NCBI RefSeq assembly: GCF_039542385.1
Contig: NZ_BAABIA010000011.1
Span: 62,001 to 126,000, forward strand
Reading direction: 5' to 3'
DNA from: Prosthecobacter algae
GTDB taxonomy: Bacteria; Verrucomicrobiota; Verrucomicrobiia; Verrucomicrobiales; Verrucomicrobiaceae
Length of the DNA: 64,000 bases
The notes beneath the pieces are model-generated. The model saw only the letters and a list, made by a program, of their open reading frames with translations, was not told the DNA's origin and did no database searches. Positions 1-8,961 of the stretch are shown here, in pieces (position 1 is the first letter of the stretch; every line of letters starts with the position of its first letter). The position numbers were made by a program, and so were the translations under genes.

Positions 1-800
1 ATTTCCGCAGTCACCCCGCCCCAGGGGAATGCCTCACCCACGGCCAGCAGGCGACCCGTGCGGGAGACGGAGGCGAGGATGGTATCCGTATCCATCGGCT
101 TCACGCTGCGGAGGTCCACCACTTCCACCTGGTAGCCGTCCATTTGCAATTCTTCGGCCGATTTCAGCGCTTCATGCAGCATGGCGCTGTAGGTGACCAC
201 GGTGGCATCGCGACCTGGACGGGCGATGCGCGCCTTGCCGATGGGCAGGGATTCGCCAAAGCCTTCAGCCTTCAGGTGATAGTAAAGAAACTTGTGCTCA
301 CAGAAAATGACAGGGTCATTCAGCTTCACGCTTTCCAGCAGCATCCAGTAGGCGTCTTCGACGGTCGCCGGAGTGAGGATGACAATCCCGGGGTAATGGG
401 CATAGATGCTCTCCATGCTCTGGCTGTGAAATGGGCCGCTGCCGGGGGTGCCGCCGGAAGGCATGCGGATGGTGATGGGGCAGGGTGTGTTCGTGCGCCA
501 GTATAGCGTAGCCGCTTGGTTGACGATCTGGTTGAACCCCACCGAGGAGAAGTCTGCGAACTGCATCTCGATGATCGGGCGTGCCCCCTCCACCGCTGCG
601 CCTACGGCCATGCCGATCATGGCATCTTCGCTGATGGGCGAATCAAACACGCGGCCAGGAAACTCGCGGCTCAGATTTTTCGTGGCCTTGAAGGCTCCGC
701 CGAAGGTGCTGATGTCCTGCCCGTAAAGGAAGACGTTGGGGTCGGTGCGGAGCGCCTCATACTGCGCCTCGCGAATCGCTTCGAGATAGGTGATGCTCAT
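1..800 (-). CDS. 2-oxo acid dehydrogenase E1 component, beta subunit (partial)
   Basis: Read on the minus strand from ATG at 800, the frame stays open to the left edge, so about 266 residues are present and the C-terminus is missing. It begins MSITYLEAIREAQYEAL and continues with LYGQDISTFGGAF, PISEDAMIGMAVGAA, MQFADFSSVGFNQIVNQAA and RMPSGGTPGSGPFHSQS, which are hallmarks of the transketolase-like beta subunit of pyruvate, branched-chain or acetoin dehydrogenase complexes. The ATG overlaps the stop codon of the alpha-subunit gene (ATGA), so the two are translationally coupled. With the alpha subunit it would carry out thiamine-diphosphate-dependent oxidative decarboxylation of a 2-oxo acid. 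Which substrate is used cannot be decided here because the E2 and E3 genes, if linked, lie outside the window. Confidence 0.93.
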   Translation of the reverse strand, partial: MSITYLEAIREAQYEALRTDPNVFLYGQDISTFGGAFKATKNLSREFPGRVFDSPISEDAMIGMAVGAAVEGARPIIEMQFADFSSVGFNQIVNQAATLYWRTNTPCPITIRMPSGGTPGSGPFHSQSMESIYAHYPGIVILTPATVEDAYWMLLESVKLNDPVIFCEHKFLYYHLKAEGFGESLPIGKARIARPGRDATVVTYSAMLHEALKSAEELQMDGYQVEVVDLRSVKPMDTDTILASVSRTGRLLAVGEAFPWGGVTAE

Positions 801-1840
801 CCGTGCTGTCCCTCTACAAGCTCACTGGTGGACAGTGCGTGCCAGGTTTCCCGGTAGGGATCGGGTGTGGGTTCTTTGCTGGCAATGGCCTGCGCCGCAT
901 CCACATCGCGGCGGGCATCTTCCTCCCAGTTGCGGAAATCCGCCTCCGTGGCCCAACCCAGCTCGACGGCCTGCCTTTTGGCCACTTCGATGCAGTCGCG
1001 GGCCTCATGCTTGTGCTTGGCGGAATCGGGAATGTAGGAGGCGTCGTCATGCTCGCCATGGCCACCCAGGCGCAGGAGCTTGCCGACGACTAGCTGCGGG
1101 CCGTGGCCGGCACGGGCACGGGCAAAGGCAGTGCGGAAGGTGGCCACGCAGGCCAGGAGATCTGTGCCATCCACACTGTGCCCATCCACGCCGTAACCGA
1201 TGGCGCGGTCCACCAGGTCTTCACAGGCATACTGGCGGCTGGTGGGGGTGGAGTAGGCGAATTGGTTGTTGGCGATGCTGATCACCATCGGCAACTTTTC
1301 CACTGAGGCCATGTTCAGTCCTTCATGAAATGCGCCAGTCGAGGTGCCGCCGTCGCCGATGCTTGTGGCGCCCACACTGTCGCCGAGGGTGCCGCGCAGA
1401 CGCCGTGCAAACAAAGCACCGGCCACCACGGAAAGAAGGCTGCCCAGGTGCGAAATCATGGCCATGCAACCCTCTTTCGGGCGACCACGGTGGATGTTGC
1501 CATCACGACCACGCATGGGGCCGGTGACCACGCCGAGGTAGGTGCGCATGGCATCCAGAATCGGCTCGCCATAGGCCAGTCTTCCGGCTTGGTCACGGAT
1601 CAGCGGTCCATAGATGTCCTTGCCATAACGAAGGTTGTTTCCCGCGGCAGCGCTGAAGGCTTCCTGGCCGCGGCCAAGATAAACCCCGCCGACGATTCGA
1701 CCGCCAGCCCGGTAAAGACTGCCGAGTTTCTCTTCCAGAATCCGGGAGAGAATCATGCAGCGCAAAGTCTTTAAAAAGTCATCACGCAGGTCCGCTGGAG
1801 CGGCAACATCAGGGCTGGGGAGCGTCGAGGTGGCAGGCAC
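797..1840 (-). CDS. 2-oxo acid dehydrogenase E1 component, alpha subunit
   Basis: 347 residues, the normal length for an E1 alpha subunit. The thiamine-diphosphate signature is complete: GDG at residues 162-164 and NN at 191-192, within IGDGGTSTGAFHEGLN and SIANNQFAYSTP. Upstream are the conserved YRAGGRIVGGVYLGRGQEA and GRDGNIHRGR stretches. The enzyme decarboxylates a 2-oxo acid and passes the acyl group to a lipoyl E2. The next gene, the beta subunit, overlaps by 4 bp. The FHEGLNMASV wording is commoner in branched-chain and acetoin-type E1 proteins than in the pyruvate type, but substrate assignment is inference. The only ATG that keeps the whole conserved N-terminus is at 1840. Confidence 0.93.
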   Translation of the reverse strand: MPATSTLPSPDVAAPADLRDDFLKTLRCMILSRILEEKLGSLYRAGGRIVGGVYLGRGQEAFSAAAGNNLRYGKDIYGPLIRDQAGRLAYGEPILDAMRTYLGVVTGPMRGRDGNIHRGRPKEGCMAMISHLGSLLSVVAGALFARRLRGTLGDSVGATSIGDGGTSTGAFHEGLNMASVEKLPMVISIANNQFAYSTPTSRQYACEDLVDRAIGYGVDGHSVDGTDLLACVATFRTAFARARAGHGPQLVVGKLLRLGGHGEHDDASYIPDSAKHKHEARDCIEVAKRQAVELGWATEADFRNWEEDARRDVDAAQAIASKEPTPDPYRETWHALSTSELVEGQHG

Positions 1841-1960
1841 GGTGGAGATGGGTCATTTCGTCCGAATCTGAACGATGCGGATTTCGTACCGATGGTTTCA
1901 CAGTCGTCCGCGGTTGTCCAGAGAGGAAAGCGGCCCTCTCTGAACAAGGACAATACAGGA

Positions 1961-2869
1961 TCAGGCCCAAAGATTCTCTGGATAGGCACCGGCGGCGACC
2001 AGGGCGCGGATGCTAGCGACGACGTCCGCCTTGTCTTCTGGGTAGGTAACCCCGAACCAGGAATCGTTGGATTCCAGCACCGTCACGTCGGCTTTGCCGT
2101 CGCGGATCAGTACGTCTACTTCCTTGGGCACATAGCACTCGGACTTGAGGTCGGTGCCGCTGGTTTCGAGGAACTTGGTGAAGGCGGCGCGCAGGTGGCC
2201 GAAAATGTCGGGGGTGAAGCCGAAGAAGTTCATGGAGACGACTTCTTCACCTGTCAGCGGAAGTGGGGGCTCGCTCTCGCGGTTCTCCGCACCGGTCGGC
2301 GTGCGAAAGATCTTGGTCATTTCCGTGACGGAACTCAGCATGCCATCAGGACCGCGGGTGCAGACGCCGCGTGCCACGCTGCCGTGGTCGGAGAGGGTGT
2401 TCTTCAGGTAGAAGCCGACCATGGAGTAGTGGCTCTTGCCATCGGAGGCGCGTTCGGAGGCCAGATCAGCACCGATCTTTGCAAAGGCGTCGCGGCCGTA
2501 GAAGTCATCGGCATTGATCATCAGGAAGGGTTCGTTGACCACGCCTTCGGCGGCGAGCACGGCGTGGGCAGTGCCCCAGGGCTTGGTGCGGCCTTCAGGC
2601 ACTGTGAAACCGGCTGGGAGGTCATTGATGTCCTGGAAGGCATAGTCCACGGCGATGCGGTCGCCAAACTTGCTACCGATCTGCGTGCGGAACTGCTCTT
2701 CAAAGTCGCGGCGGATCACAAACACCACTTTGCCAAAACCAGCGCGGATCGCATCAAACACGGAGTAGTCCAGCACCACCTCGCCCGAAGGGCCCATGGC
2801 ATCGAGCTGTTTCAGACCGCCGTAACGGCTGCCCATGCCGGCAGCGAGGATGAGAAGGGTAGGTTTCAT
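1961..2869 (-). CDS. Sugar-phosphate nucleotidyltransferase family protein
   Basis: 302 residues if started at the ATG at 2869; an upstream in-frame start at 2905 would only add a poorly conserved 12-residue tail. The protein opens MKPTLLILAAGMGSRYGGLKQ, the glycine-rich nucleotide-binding loop (G-x-G-x-R, then K) of NTP-transferase enzymes such as glucose-1-phosphate uridylyl- or thymidylyltransferases. Other family features are GEVVLDYSVFDAIRAGFGKVVFVIR and the metal-site-like INADDFYGRDAF. It should join a nucleoside triphosphate to a sugar phosphate in the cytoplasm. The exact sugar and nucleotide are unknown. It lies 101 bp after the DUF4350 fusion gene on the same strand and 120 bp before the E1 alpha gene, so operon membership is uncertain. 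Confidence 0.85.
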   Translation of the reverse strand: MKPTLLILAAGMGSRYGGLKQLDAMGPSGEVVLDYSVFDAIRAGFGKVVFVIRRDFEEQFRTQIGSKFGDRIAVDYAFQDINDLPAGFTVPEGRTKPWGTAHAVLAAEGVVNEPFLMINADDFYGRDAFAKIGADLASERASDGKSHYSMVGFYLKNTLSDHGSVARGVCTRGPDGMLSSVTEMTKIFRTPTGAENRESEPPLPLTGEEVVSMNFFGFTPDIFGHLRAAFTKFLETSGTDLKSECYVPKEVDVLIRDGKADVTVLESNDSWFGVTYPEDKADVVASIRALVAAGAYPENLWA

Positions 2870-2970
2870 GAAAGAAAAGTGGAGGGTAAAATCGATGGCC
2901 TGCACTCATGGGCAGGGCACGCGAGGCGTCAACTGACGTTGCATCGGCAATTTGCGAGAAACCGGCCGGT

Positions 2971-5760
2971 TCAGCCCAGGGCGGTCTTCAGGATTTGCAG
3001 GTCCTGAAGGAGGCGTACCATCTCATGGCTGGGAACTTTGCCAGGGGGCTTCAGGGCGGCGCGGATGCGCTCCGGGGGAATGGGTGAGATGGGGGCCAGC
3101 ATCTGCACCAGGGCCTCATCATCCAGATTTCCCAAATGGGGATGCAGGCGCAGGGCACGGGCGCGGACGGCATCTGCTGCTGCGCCGAGAAGGATGTCTG
3201 GGCGCTGCATCCGATAAAAAAACTGCCCCAAGGCCCCGATGTGCTCGGCAAAGTGTTTGGTGTCATGCAGCACCACCTGGCGCATGGGGCCAAAGCGCGG
3301 CATGTAAACCCACAGCCAGATCACCGTGAGCAGGGCGAGGCCTATCAGAGGCATCCAGGCACGCGTCCACAGCAGGTTCCAGAAACTGCTCTGCAAGGTG
3401 ACAATGAACTGCACGGAGCGCGGCTCGTCCCCGACCAAGGCCAGGAGCCAGCGGGCGTGGTCGTTTTCATCCAGGTAACGATTTCGCAGCGGACGCGCAT
3501 GGTTCAGAACCGTCACCCGCCCATCGCCATGGACGAGGCTCAGCGCGGTCGCCTGTTCCACGGTGCCCGAGACTTCCTCTTCGGGGGCCAAAGCGCGGTT
3601 CAGGCTCAGTTTCAACACATCCACAAAGTCCACTTCATAGGTCACCGGGCCGATCTTCATCTTGCTGCGCAAGGTCGGCACATCGGTGGGCTCATGCAGG
3701 GCGCTTTTTTCATCCTCAGTTTCGGCGGGCTTTTCTGTGGGGCTCTCCTTGGGCTTCGGGGCTGTCGCATCCTGAGGGGCTTCTTTTTTCTCAGGCTTGG
3801 CCTGCTCTGGTTTGAGTTTCTCCTGCAAGGTTTCGATCAGCGCTTTCAGATTGTCTGTACTTTCCACCTTCACGCCGAGAGCCTCCAGCACGGGATCGGC
3901 CCGGTCTTCATTGCCCGTGTAGGCATAAGAGGCCATTCCGCTAAACATTCCCCAGTCACTGTAGGGCGCACAGCCAGCGACGGTGTAAATCAGGTGACCT
4001 CCCGCATCGGCCCAGTCCAGCAACTGGCGGGCCCGTGCCTCCGGCATGCCAGATTCGCCAGAGACGACGATCACGCCATCCCAGGCGTCGGGCAGTTCTT
4101 TCAGTGTGGGCAGGCGCTCGGCCTCATGGCCATAGACTTCCAGCAGTTGCTGCGCTGCGAGAAAGGGGTTCGTCCGGGCCTCGCCTTTGTAGCCCAGGGG
4201 AAGGGTGACTTCTTCCCAGTGACCACCGTCGCAGCCTGTAAGAAACGGAAGCATCAGCAATGCCATGGCCACACTGGCAAACACACGCTGCCGGGGCTTC
4301 GTGTGCGTCGTCACCGGAGCAAAGGGCCAGGTGCGGCAAAGGGTTTCAAATTCAGTCTCGCCAGCCTCCTGGCCCGCATAGGCTGCGCGCACCCAGGCCA
4401 GCGTCAGTGCGCGAAAGAAATCCGTCAAGGCTGCATCGCCCAAACCGGCCACCTGCAGCAGGCAGTCATCCTCGGTATCACTGTCCCGGATGGGCAGCCT
4501 CCGCTGTTCGACCAACCTTGAAAGCGAACCCCGGTACAGGAGGCTGAGGGCTTCCCGCAACTGGCCTTTGGCCCAGGCCGCACGGGCTGCTTTGACGATG
4601 TCTTCAGGCAGGCTCTCACTGGTGATGTCCAATCCCATGATTACACGAGGGCCGTTTTCCTGAGTCACCTTCACCCGGCCCGCCCCACCCCGGAAGAGGT
4701 GCTTATTCAAGATCAGCCAGCGAATGCCCCAACCCAGGAAGATGGCCACCACCGCAGAGACGATGCCGTAGAAAAGCCACCCGAGCCAGCGGGGATCCCC
4801 TTGCATGGAGCCATGAGTCTCTGTCTCCTTGGCCCCATTGGGAATCCACAATTGCTGGGTCCGGCTGTGTTCTTTGAACTCTGGCTTTGCTAAGATCTCC
4901 TGAATGGCTGTCTCCACCTCCTCGGTGGTCTGGCCGCGAGGTGGCTGCTGAGCTTGCAAGGCTGCTGGCAGCAGGAACAGAAGGGCCAGAGCTGCCGCAG
5001 CGAGGGGGCGCAGCCGAGCTGCCAAACGACGGAAGACTAGCTCGATGTCCCAGCCTTCGATCTTGGTGCGGGAGTTCAGGTAGAGGCCAAAGCCTGCCCC
5101 GACGTAAAAGGGCTCCACCACGGTCATGGCGCAGAGATAAATCGTATTAGTGAACCACATCTGAGCCTGGGTGCTTTCCATGTAACCTCCGGGGTTTAAA
5201 AACAGCTCACCGAAATCCGGAAGACCGGAGGATGGCCCCAGCGAGCTCAGCAGCGCCGTGATCCCAAGAAAAACGGCGAACTCCAGTTTTAAAAACACGA
5301 AGGTCACCGAGGTGCCGCTGCTGCCGCCATCCACCGCCAGGGCTTGTAGGCGCTTTTTCACCGCCTTGCCTCGCTGGCCCTCCAGCATCCACACTGGCAG
5401 GGCAAAGCTGCGGATGAAAGACAGCCGTCTGAAGATCAGGGCGGATAACAAAAAGCGTGACCACAGGCGTGGCCACTCGCGCAGTGACTCCTTCAGCGAG
5501 GGCTTGGCCCCAAAGGCGGCCCGGCTGAGGTAGTGCAGGGGCAGGCGGTCATACAGCGGCTTCAGCCACCATGCCACCATGCCGAAAACGATCGGCTGAT
5601 TCCATAGCAGCACCGCCAGCAGCGCCCATACGGGCACAGTGGAGATGAGCCACAGCAGCAGCACCCGCCCATAGTCCCGGCGCACCAGGGCGCAGCCTAG
5701 ATCTGCCGCCTCCCATGACTGGCGCGGGCGCAGGGTGATGGTGAGATCCTCAAGACGCAT
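2971..5760 (-). CDS. Large membrane protein: DUF4129-like part fused to DUF4350-like part
   Basis: 929 residues. The first 265 residues hold several membrane segments (about 33-65, 150-175, 205-230, 250-270). A Q-rich hydrophilic stretch, another membrane helix (about 327-351) and a DUF4129-like cytoplasmic region follow (about 385-480, with ARAAWAKGQLREALSLLYRGSL). At 495-510 comes a hydrophobic run ending in LTGC, which looks exactly like a lipoprotein signal and lipobox (Cys510), then a DUF4350-like domain (NPFLAAQQLLEVYG, DGVIVVSGESG), a charged K/E/P-rich linker near 660-690 and a last membrane helix near 820. In related genomes the two halves are expected as separate genes, so this looks like a gene fusion. 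It overlaps the SpoIIM-like gene by 11 bp. This gene type usually accompanies MoxR and vWA genes; none is visible here. Confidence 0.75.
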   Translation of the reverse strand: MRLEDLTITLRPRQSWEAADLGCALVRRDYGRVLLLWLISTVPVWALLAVLLWNQPIVFGMVAWWLKPLYDRLPLHYLSRAAFGAKPSLKESLREWPRLWSRFLLSALIFRRLSFIRSFALPVWMLEGQRGKAVKKRLQALAVDGGSSGTSVTFVFLKLEFAVFLGITALLSSLGPSSGLPDFGELFLNPGGYMESTQAQMWFTNTIYLCAMTVVEPFYVGAGFGLYLNSRTKIEGWDIELVFRRLAARLRPLAAAALALLFLLPAALQAQQPPRGQTTEEVETAIQEILAKPEFKEHSRTQQLWIPNGAKETETHGSMQGDPRWLGWLFYGIVSAVVAIFLGWGIRWLILNKHLFRGGAGRVKVTQENGPRVIMGLDITSESLPEDIVKAARAAWAKGQLREALSLLYRGSLSRLVEQRRLPIRDSDTEDDCLLQVAGLGDAALTDFFRALTLAWVRAAYAGQEAGETEFETLCRTWPFAPVTTHTKPRQRVFASVAMALLMLPFLTGCDGGHWEEVTLPLGYKGEARTNPFLAAQQLLEVYGHEAERLPTLKELPDAWDGVIVVSGESGMPEARARQLLDWADAGGHLIYTVAGCAPYSDWGMFSGMASYAYTGNEDRADPVLEALGVKVESTDNLKALIETLQEKLKPEQAKPEKKEAPQDATAPKPKESPTEKPAETEDEKSALHEPTDVPTLRSKMKIGPVTYEVDFVDVLKLSLNRALAPEEEVSGTVEQATALSLVHGDGRVTVLNHARPLRNRYLDENDHARWLLALVGDEPRSVQFIVTLQSSFWNLLWTRAWMPLIGLALLTVIWLWVYMPRFGPMRQVVLHDTKHFAEHIGALGQFFYRMQRPDILLGAAADAVRARALRLHPHLGNLDDEALVQMLAPISPIPPERIRAALKPPGKVPSHEMVRLLQDLQILKTALG

Positions 5761-6721
5761 GAGGCCGCTCCTTTCCGCTCAAAAACAGGTAGCCCAGCGT
5801 CAGCAGCCACATCATGCCGCCCACTGAATAACGGAGCAGGGGAGGGAAGGGATTGGCCGACCAGAAGCCCTCAATCACCGCTGCAAAGGCCGTCATCAGC
5901 GCCGCCCCGGTGATGAGTACCAGCGCACGCCGCCCACCCAGCACCAGCGCGGTCCTGCGGTCATACGGGCCCGGTTTCACCAGCGAAAGCCCCAGGCGCA
6001 TGCCGGCCATGCCGGAAATCACCACGCCCATCAGCTCAGGGGCGGAGTGTCCGGCGACAAAGGAGTAAAATGTTTCCGGATTGCAGGCGTGGTGGACATA
6101 GCCGGTCGCCGCGCCTAGATGCGCGCCGTTAAACAGCATGATGATCATGGATCCCACGCCGCCCAAAAGACCGCCGGCAAACGTGCGTAGATCAATGCCC
6201 ACATTGTTCCAGATATAGAAGGCAAACATGCCGAAGTTCGAGCCAAACTCCTCGCGCATGTAGTCATGCGGGGAGGTATCCTTGCCATACATCATCTCCA
6301 TCTGGATCATGCCATCCGGCCCGAGGATGGACATGGCCCATTCCGGATCAAACGGCGTCCAGGCGGCGAGAAAAATGAAAGGCCCCCAGAACATGGCCAT
6401 GCAAAACCAGAACAGACCGCGCTCCGCCCGCACGGCGCGCGGAAATTCGGTGAAGACCATCTGCGCCAGCCGTTCCCAGCCGCCGCTGATGCGCCTTTCC
6501 AGCGTGCGATAGCCATTGATCGCGAGGGCATTCAGCCTCCCGACCAGCCGGGGGCCGTACATTCGGTGCTGGGCCACACTGAGGTCATGGCAAGCTTGGC
6601 GGAAAAGCTGAGGCAGTTCCTCCACTCCCTCACTTTTCTTTTTGGACTCCACCTCGTCCAGCAGCACCTGTAGCCGCTGCCAGCGGGCTTCATTTTCTTT
6701 TTCAAACTGGGCCGGAGTCAT
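5750..6721 (-). CDS. Stage II sporulation protein M (SpoIIM)-like integral membrane protein
   Basis: 323 residues from the ATG at 6721 (MTPAQFEKENEARWQRL); the frame is open further upstream but that part overlaps the RDD gene. A helical hydrophilic N-terminus (about 1-110) is followed by five or so membrane segments, including FAGGLLGGVGSMIIMLFNGA and the family-typical FVAGHSAPELMGVVISGMAGMRLG. In non-sporulating bacteria this family occurs beside RDD-family and DUF4129 genes and MoxR ATPases, and its function is not established. Here it starts 14 bp after the RDD gene stop and overlaps the next gene by 11 bp, so the three form one operon. No sporulation role is implied. Confidence 0.85.
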   Translation of the reverse strand: MTPAQFEKENEARWQRLQVLLDEVESKKKSEGVEELPQLFRQACHDLSVAQHRMYGPRLVGRLNALAINGYRTLERRISGGWERLAQMVFTEFPRAVRAERGLFWFCMAMFWGPFIFLAAWTPFDPEWAMSILGPDGMIQMEMMYGKDTSPHDYMREEFGSNFGMFAFYIWNNVGIDLRTFAGGLLGGVGSMIIMLFNGAHLGAATGYVHHACNPETFYSFVAGHSAPELMGVVISGMAGMRLGLSLVKPGPYDRRTALVLGGRRALVLITGAALMTAFAAVIEGFWSANPFPPLLRYSVGGMMWLLTLGYLFLSGKERPHAS

Positions 6722-6735
6722 GGTTGCAAAGTTGG

Positions 6736-7458
6736 TTATCCCTGACCGCCCTTTTGCAGCCACACACCCATCGCACAGGCGCGGCTCAGCCCGGCCAGGC
6801 CTGTTTTGCCAGTCAGCGGCTCCAGCACATCCGCCAGCTCCGTCTTGCGTGCATCCGACCATTGCGGCGCCCGCTCCAGGAACTGCAGCAGCGCGGCCTG
6901 CTCCGCCCGGGAGAGTGCCACCGGCGGGGCCTCAGGCTCCACATTCACACGCTGCGCAGAAACCTTCACATGTTCCGGCTCGGCATAGACCACCACAGTA
7001 TCCGCCACCAGGTCTCCCAGACGTTGGAAACGCTGGCTGAACAGGCAGCACATCAGCCCAAAGAGATAACAGAAGGGCATGAAATCGATCACTCGCAGCA
7101 GATTGCGGATGATGGATTGTGGCAGCAGCACGGGCGCACCGGAAACGCTGGAGACCTTCAGCTTCATCATTCGCTGCCCCGGGGTTGCGGCCTTCCTGGT
7201 CATCTCAAAGAAGACATTGTAGAACCAGGAAAGTGCAAACAGGCACAGCAGCAGGATGCCCTGCACCGTCTTGTCACCCAGGCTGGGGCCCATCAACGTC
7301 AGACCCAGTGATAGCGCGATGATGATGCCGGCGAAGATCAGCAGATCAATCAGCCAAGCCACGCTGCGCGCAGCAGGCCCGGCCACCCGCAGGTGGATCT
7401 CCACCCCATCGGCAAGTTCCACAGGTTGGAGGGTGTCAGCAAGAGTGAGGGCAGCCAT
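6736..7458 (-). CDS. RDD family membrane protein
   Basis: 240 residues from ATG at 7458 (MAALTLADTLQPVELADGVEI); a TTG at 7506 could extend it by 16 residues. The RDD domain begins at LRVAGPAARSVAWLIDLLIFAGI, with the Arg and Asp of the first helix, a second and third membrane helix, then the ATPGQRMMKLKV and SIIRNLLRVIDFMP motifs typical of the family. The C-terminal 80 residues are soluble, with a low-complexity ALSRAEQAALLQFLERAPQ stretch that may be a short helical domain. RDD proteins may act as ion antiporters or membrane organisers, but the role is not settled. First gene of the RDD-SpoIIM-DUF4129/DUF4350 operon. Confidence 0.88.
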   Translation of the reverse strand: MAALTLADTLQPVELADGVEIHLRVAGPAARSVAWLIDLLIFAGIIIALSLGLTLMGPSLGDKTVQGILLLCLFALSWFYNVFFEMTRKAATPGQRMMKLKVSSVSGAPVLLPQSIIRNLLRVIDFMPFCYLFGLMCCLFSQRFQRLGDLVADTVVVYAEPEHVKVSAQRVNVEPEAPPVALSRAEQAALLQFLERAPQWSDARKTELADVLEPLTGKTGLAGLSRACAMGVWLQKGGQG

Positions 7459-7646
7459 CGGAGAATCAACGCCTGAGAATGAAGCGGCAGCCACGTTGTT
7501 TGACAACCCTGGAGTGAGACTTATCCCAGATAAGCCTTTTTAATGTAGATGCAAAGCTCCTGATGGGTAACTCAGCATTGCTTTGAGCCTGCCCTCGTGA
7601 AGAATGCCCGGGCTGCCCGTGATTCGCAGCCTTATTTCGCCCTCTC

Positions 7647-8138
7647 ATGGAAAATCCCTATACCGCCCCCTCGGCCAATCTATTTGGCAACACCAGCGCA
7701 CACCCGGAGACCATCCCCCTGGAAGTGGTGACCCCGCTTCAGCGCACCAAGGTTTGGGTGCGGGTGGTGTCCGTAGCGCTGTGGCTTCTGGTGGTGGTGA
7801 TGATGGTGTTCGGGGCTTCATCCGCCTTTGTGTATTCGATGGCCGGAGCCACCTCCGAAGGTAAAGCCCCTGGAATGCCCGAACTGTGGATCTTTATCTT
7901 TGGTGCCATCTTTTATCCGCTTATGGGCGTCCTGTACGTCTTCCCAGCGATCAAGCTGTGGGCCTACGGCAGCCGGATCAATCGACTGGTGATTTCCCAC
8001 AGCCTGGAGGATCTCGTCTCGGCCATGGACAAACAGCGGTCCTTTTGGAAATTCATGGGTATCGTCACCCTGGTAATCATGGGTATCACCCTCTTCCTTT
8101 TGATCACGGCGACTGCCAATGCGGTTCGGGGCAGATAG
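7647..8138 (+). CDS. Small four-helix membrane protein, DUF5362-like
   Basis: 163 residues starting MENPYTAPSANLFG, the opening common to small membrane proteins of Planctomycetes and Verrucomicrobia. Four hydrophobic segments can be seen at about 38-62, 78-103, 135-155 and in between, with a soluble loop containing SRINRLVISHSLEDLVSAMDKQRSFWKFMG, which matches the pattern of DUF5362 proteins. Function unknown. It is transcribed divergently from the RDD gene and converges on phoU, with a hairpin in the gap. Confidence 0.7.
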   Translation: MENPYTAPSANLFGNTSAHPETIPLEVVTPLQRTKVWVRVVSVALWLLVVVMMVFGASSAFVYSMAGATSEGKAPGMPELWIFIFGAIFYPLMGVLYVFPAIKLWAYGSRINRLVISHSLEDLVSAMDKQRSFWKFMGIVTLVIMGITLFLLITATANAVRGR

Positions 8139-8162
8139 GCCGCAGCCGGTTTTTGATCGGTG

Positions 8163-8195
8163 GGTGCTCCAAAGTCTTCGGCGCTCTGGAGCACC
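8163..8195. terminator. Hairpin between convergent genes
   Basis: Perfect 9-bp inverted repeat, GGTGCTCCA at 8163-8171 and TGGAGCACC at 8187-8195, with a 15-nt loop. It lies between the stop of the small membrane protein (8138) and the stop of phoU (8248). There is only a short T run after it (TTT), so it is a weak intrinsic terminator candidate that could serve both directions. Confidence 0.45.
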
Positions 8196-8247
8196 TTTGC
8201 TCCAAAGAACACCCTCACGACGCTCCCGCAGGAGCGCATGAGATTGT

Positions 8248-8937
8248 TCAGCTCTGCGGATCAAGCCGCTTGTTCTTGTCGAAGCGCACGTCTTCGGCGC
8301 GTTCGATGAAGATGGTGTCTTCGCAGATGTTCTTGGCGTGGTCGCCCACGCGCTCCAGAAACCGGGCCACAAAGATGAGGTGCAGGTACCCTTCGAGCGG
8401 GGCCTGGCGGGCCTCCATCACGCGCAGCAGCGCCTGGTCCACGGACTTTTCAGCAGCGTCCAGTTCCTTGTCCAGCAGGCGGCTGGCGGCGGCGGCTTCC
8501 GGGTCGGCATTGGTGAAGGCCTGGATGCTGGCCTCCAGATTCCGGGCGCAAAGGTGATACACGGGCTGGATCAACGTCAGCTCCGGGATTTCCGGCAGCA
8601 GGTTGATGGCGCGGGCCCGTTTGGCGATGCTGCATGCCTGGTCGGAGATGCGTTCCAGATTGTTGGCCACGCGGATGGTACCCATCACCTGACGCAGATC
8701 GTGTGCGGTCGGCTGGAATTTCAGCAGGATCTGCATGCCCAGTTGGTCGATGCTTTTCTCCAGTTCATTCACGTCCTGGTCTGCGGCGATGGCGGCGTTG
8801 CAAAGGTCCGTATTGCGCTCCAAAAGGCCGCGCATGGCACTGCCCAGATTGCGGCGGGCAATGCTGGCCATGGTGAGTACCTGCTCGCGCAGGCGGTCGA
8901 GGGATTGGTCGAAAGTAGACAAAATATGCTCTTGCAT
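8248..8937 (-). CDS. phoU: Phosphate signalling regulator PhoU
   Basis: 229 residues, the usual length, made of two three-helix PhoU repeats (about 10-110 and 115-215). Each repeat carries the acidic metal-site pattern near its third helix: VANNLERISDQACSIAKRA and VARFLERVGDHAKNICEDT. PhoU links the Pst transporter to the PhoR kinase and damps the phosphate-starvation response when phosphate is plentiful. No pst genes are in this window. The gene follows the PlcP-like gene with a 24-bp gap, and the PhoB-PhoR pair is 2.3 kb away on the other strand, so the context fits phosphate control well. A shift to a metabolic role is possible but not indicated. Confidence 0.93.
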   Translation of the reverse strand: MQEHILSTFDQSLDRLREQVLTMASIARRNLGSAMRGLLERNTDLCNAAIAADQDVNELEKSIDQLGMQILLKFQPTAHDLRQVMGTIRVANNLERISDQACSIAKRARAINLLPEIPELTLIQPVYHLCARNLEASIQAFTNADPEAAAASRLLDKELDAAEKSVDQALLRVMEARQAPLEGYLHLIFVARFLERVGDHAKNICEDTIFIERAEDVRFDKNKRLDPQS

Positions 8938-8961
8938 CAGTGGCGTGGGCTAAGGCTGAGG

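Noticed and set aside
1892-3007. Long open frame (371 codons) on the plus strand
   Set aside because: It lies opposite the nucleotidyltransferase gene; in high G+C DNA the opposite strand often stays open. No domain or start context supports it. The same holds for the plus frames at 17207-18220, 19292-20200, 37065-38150, 39468-40778, 56893-58419 and 62294-63655.
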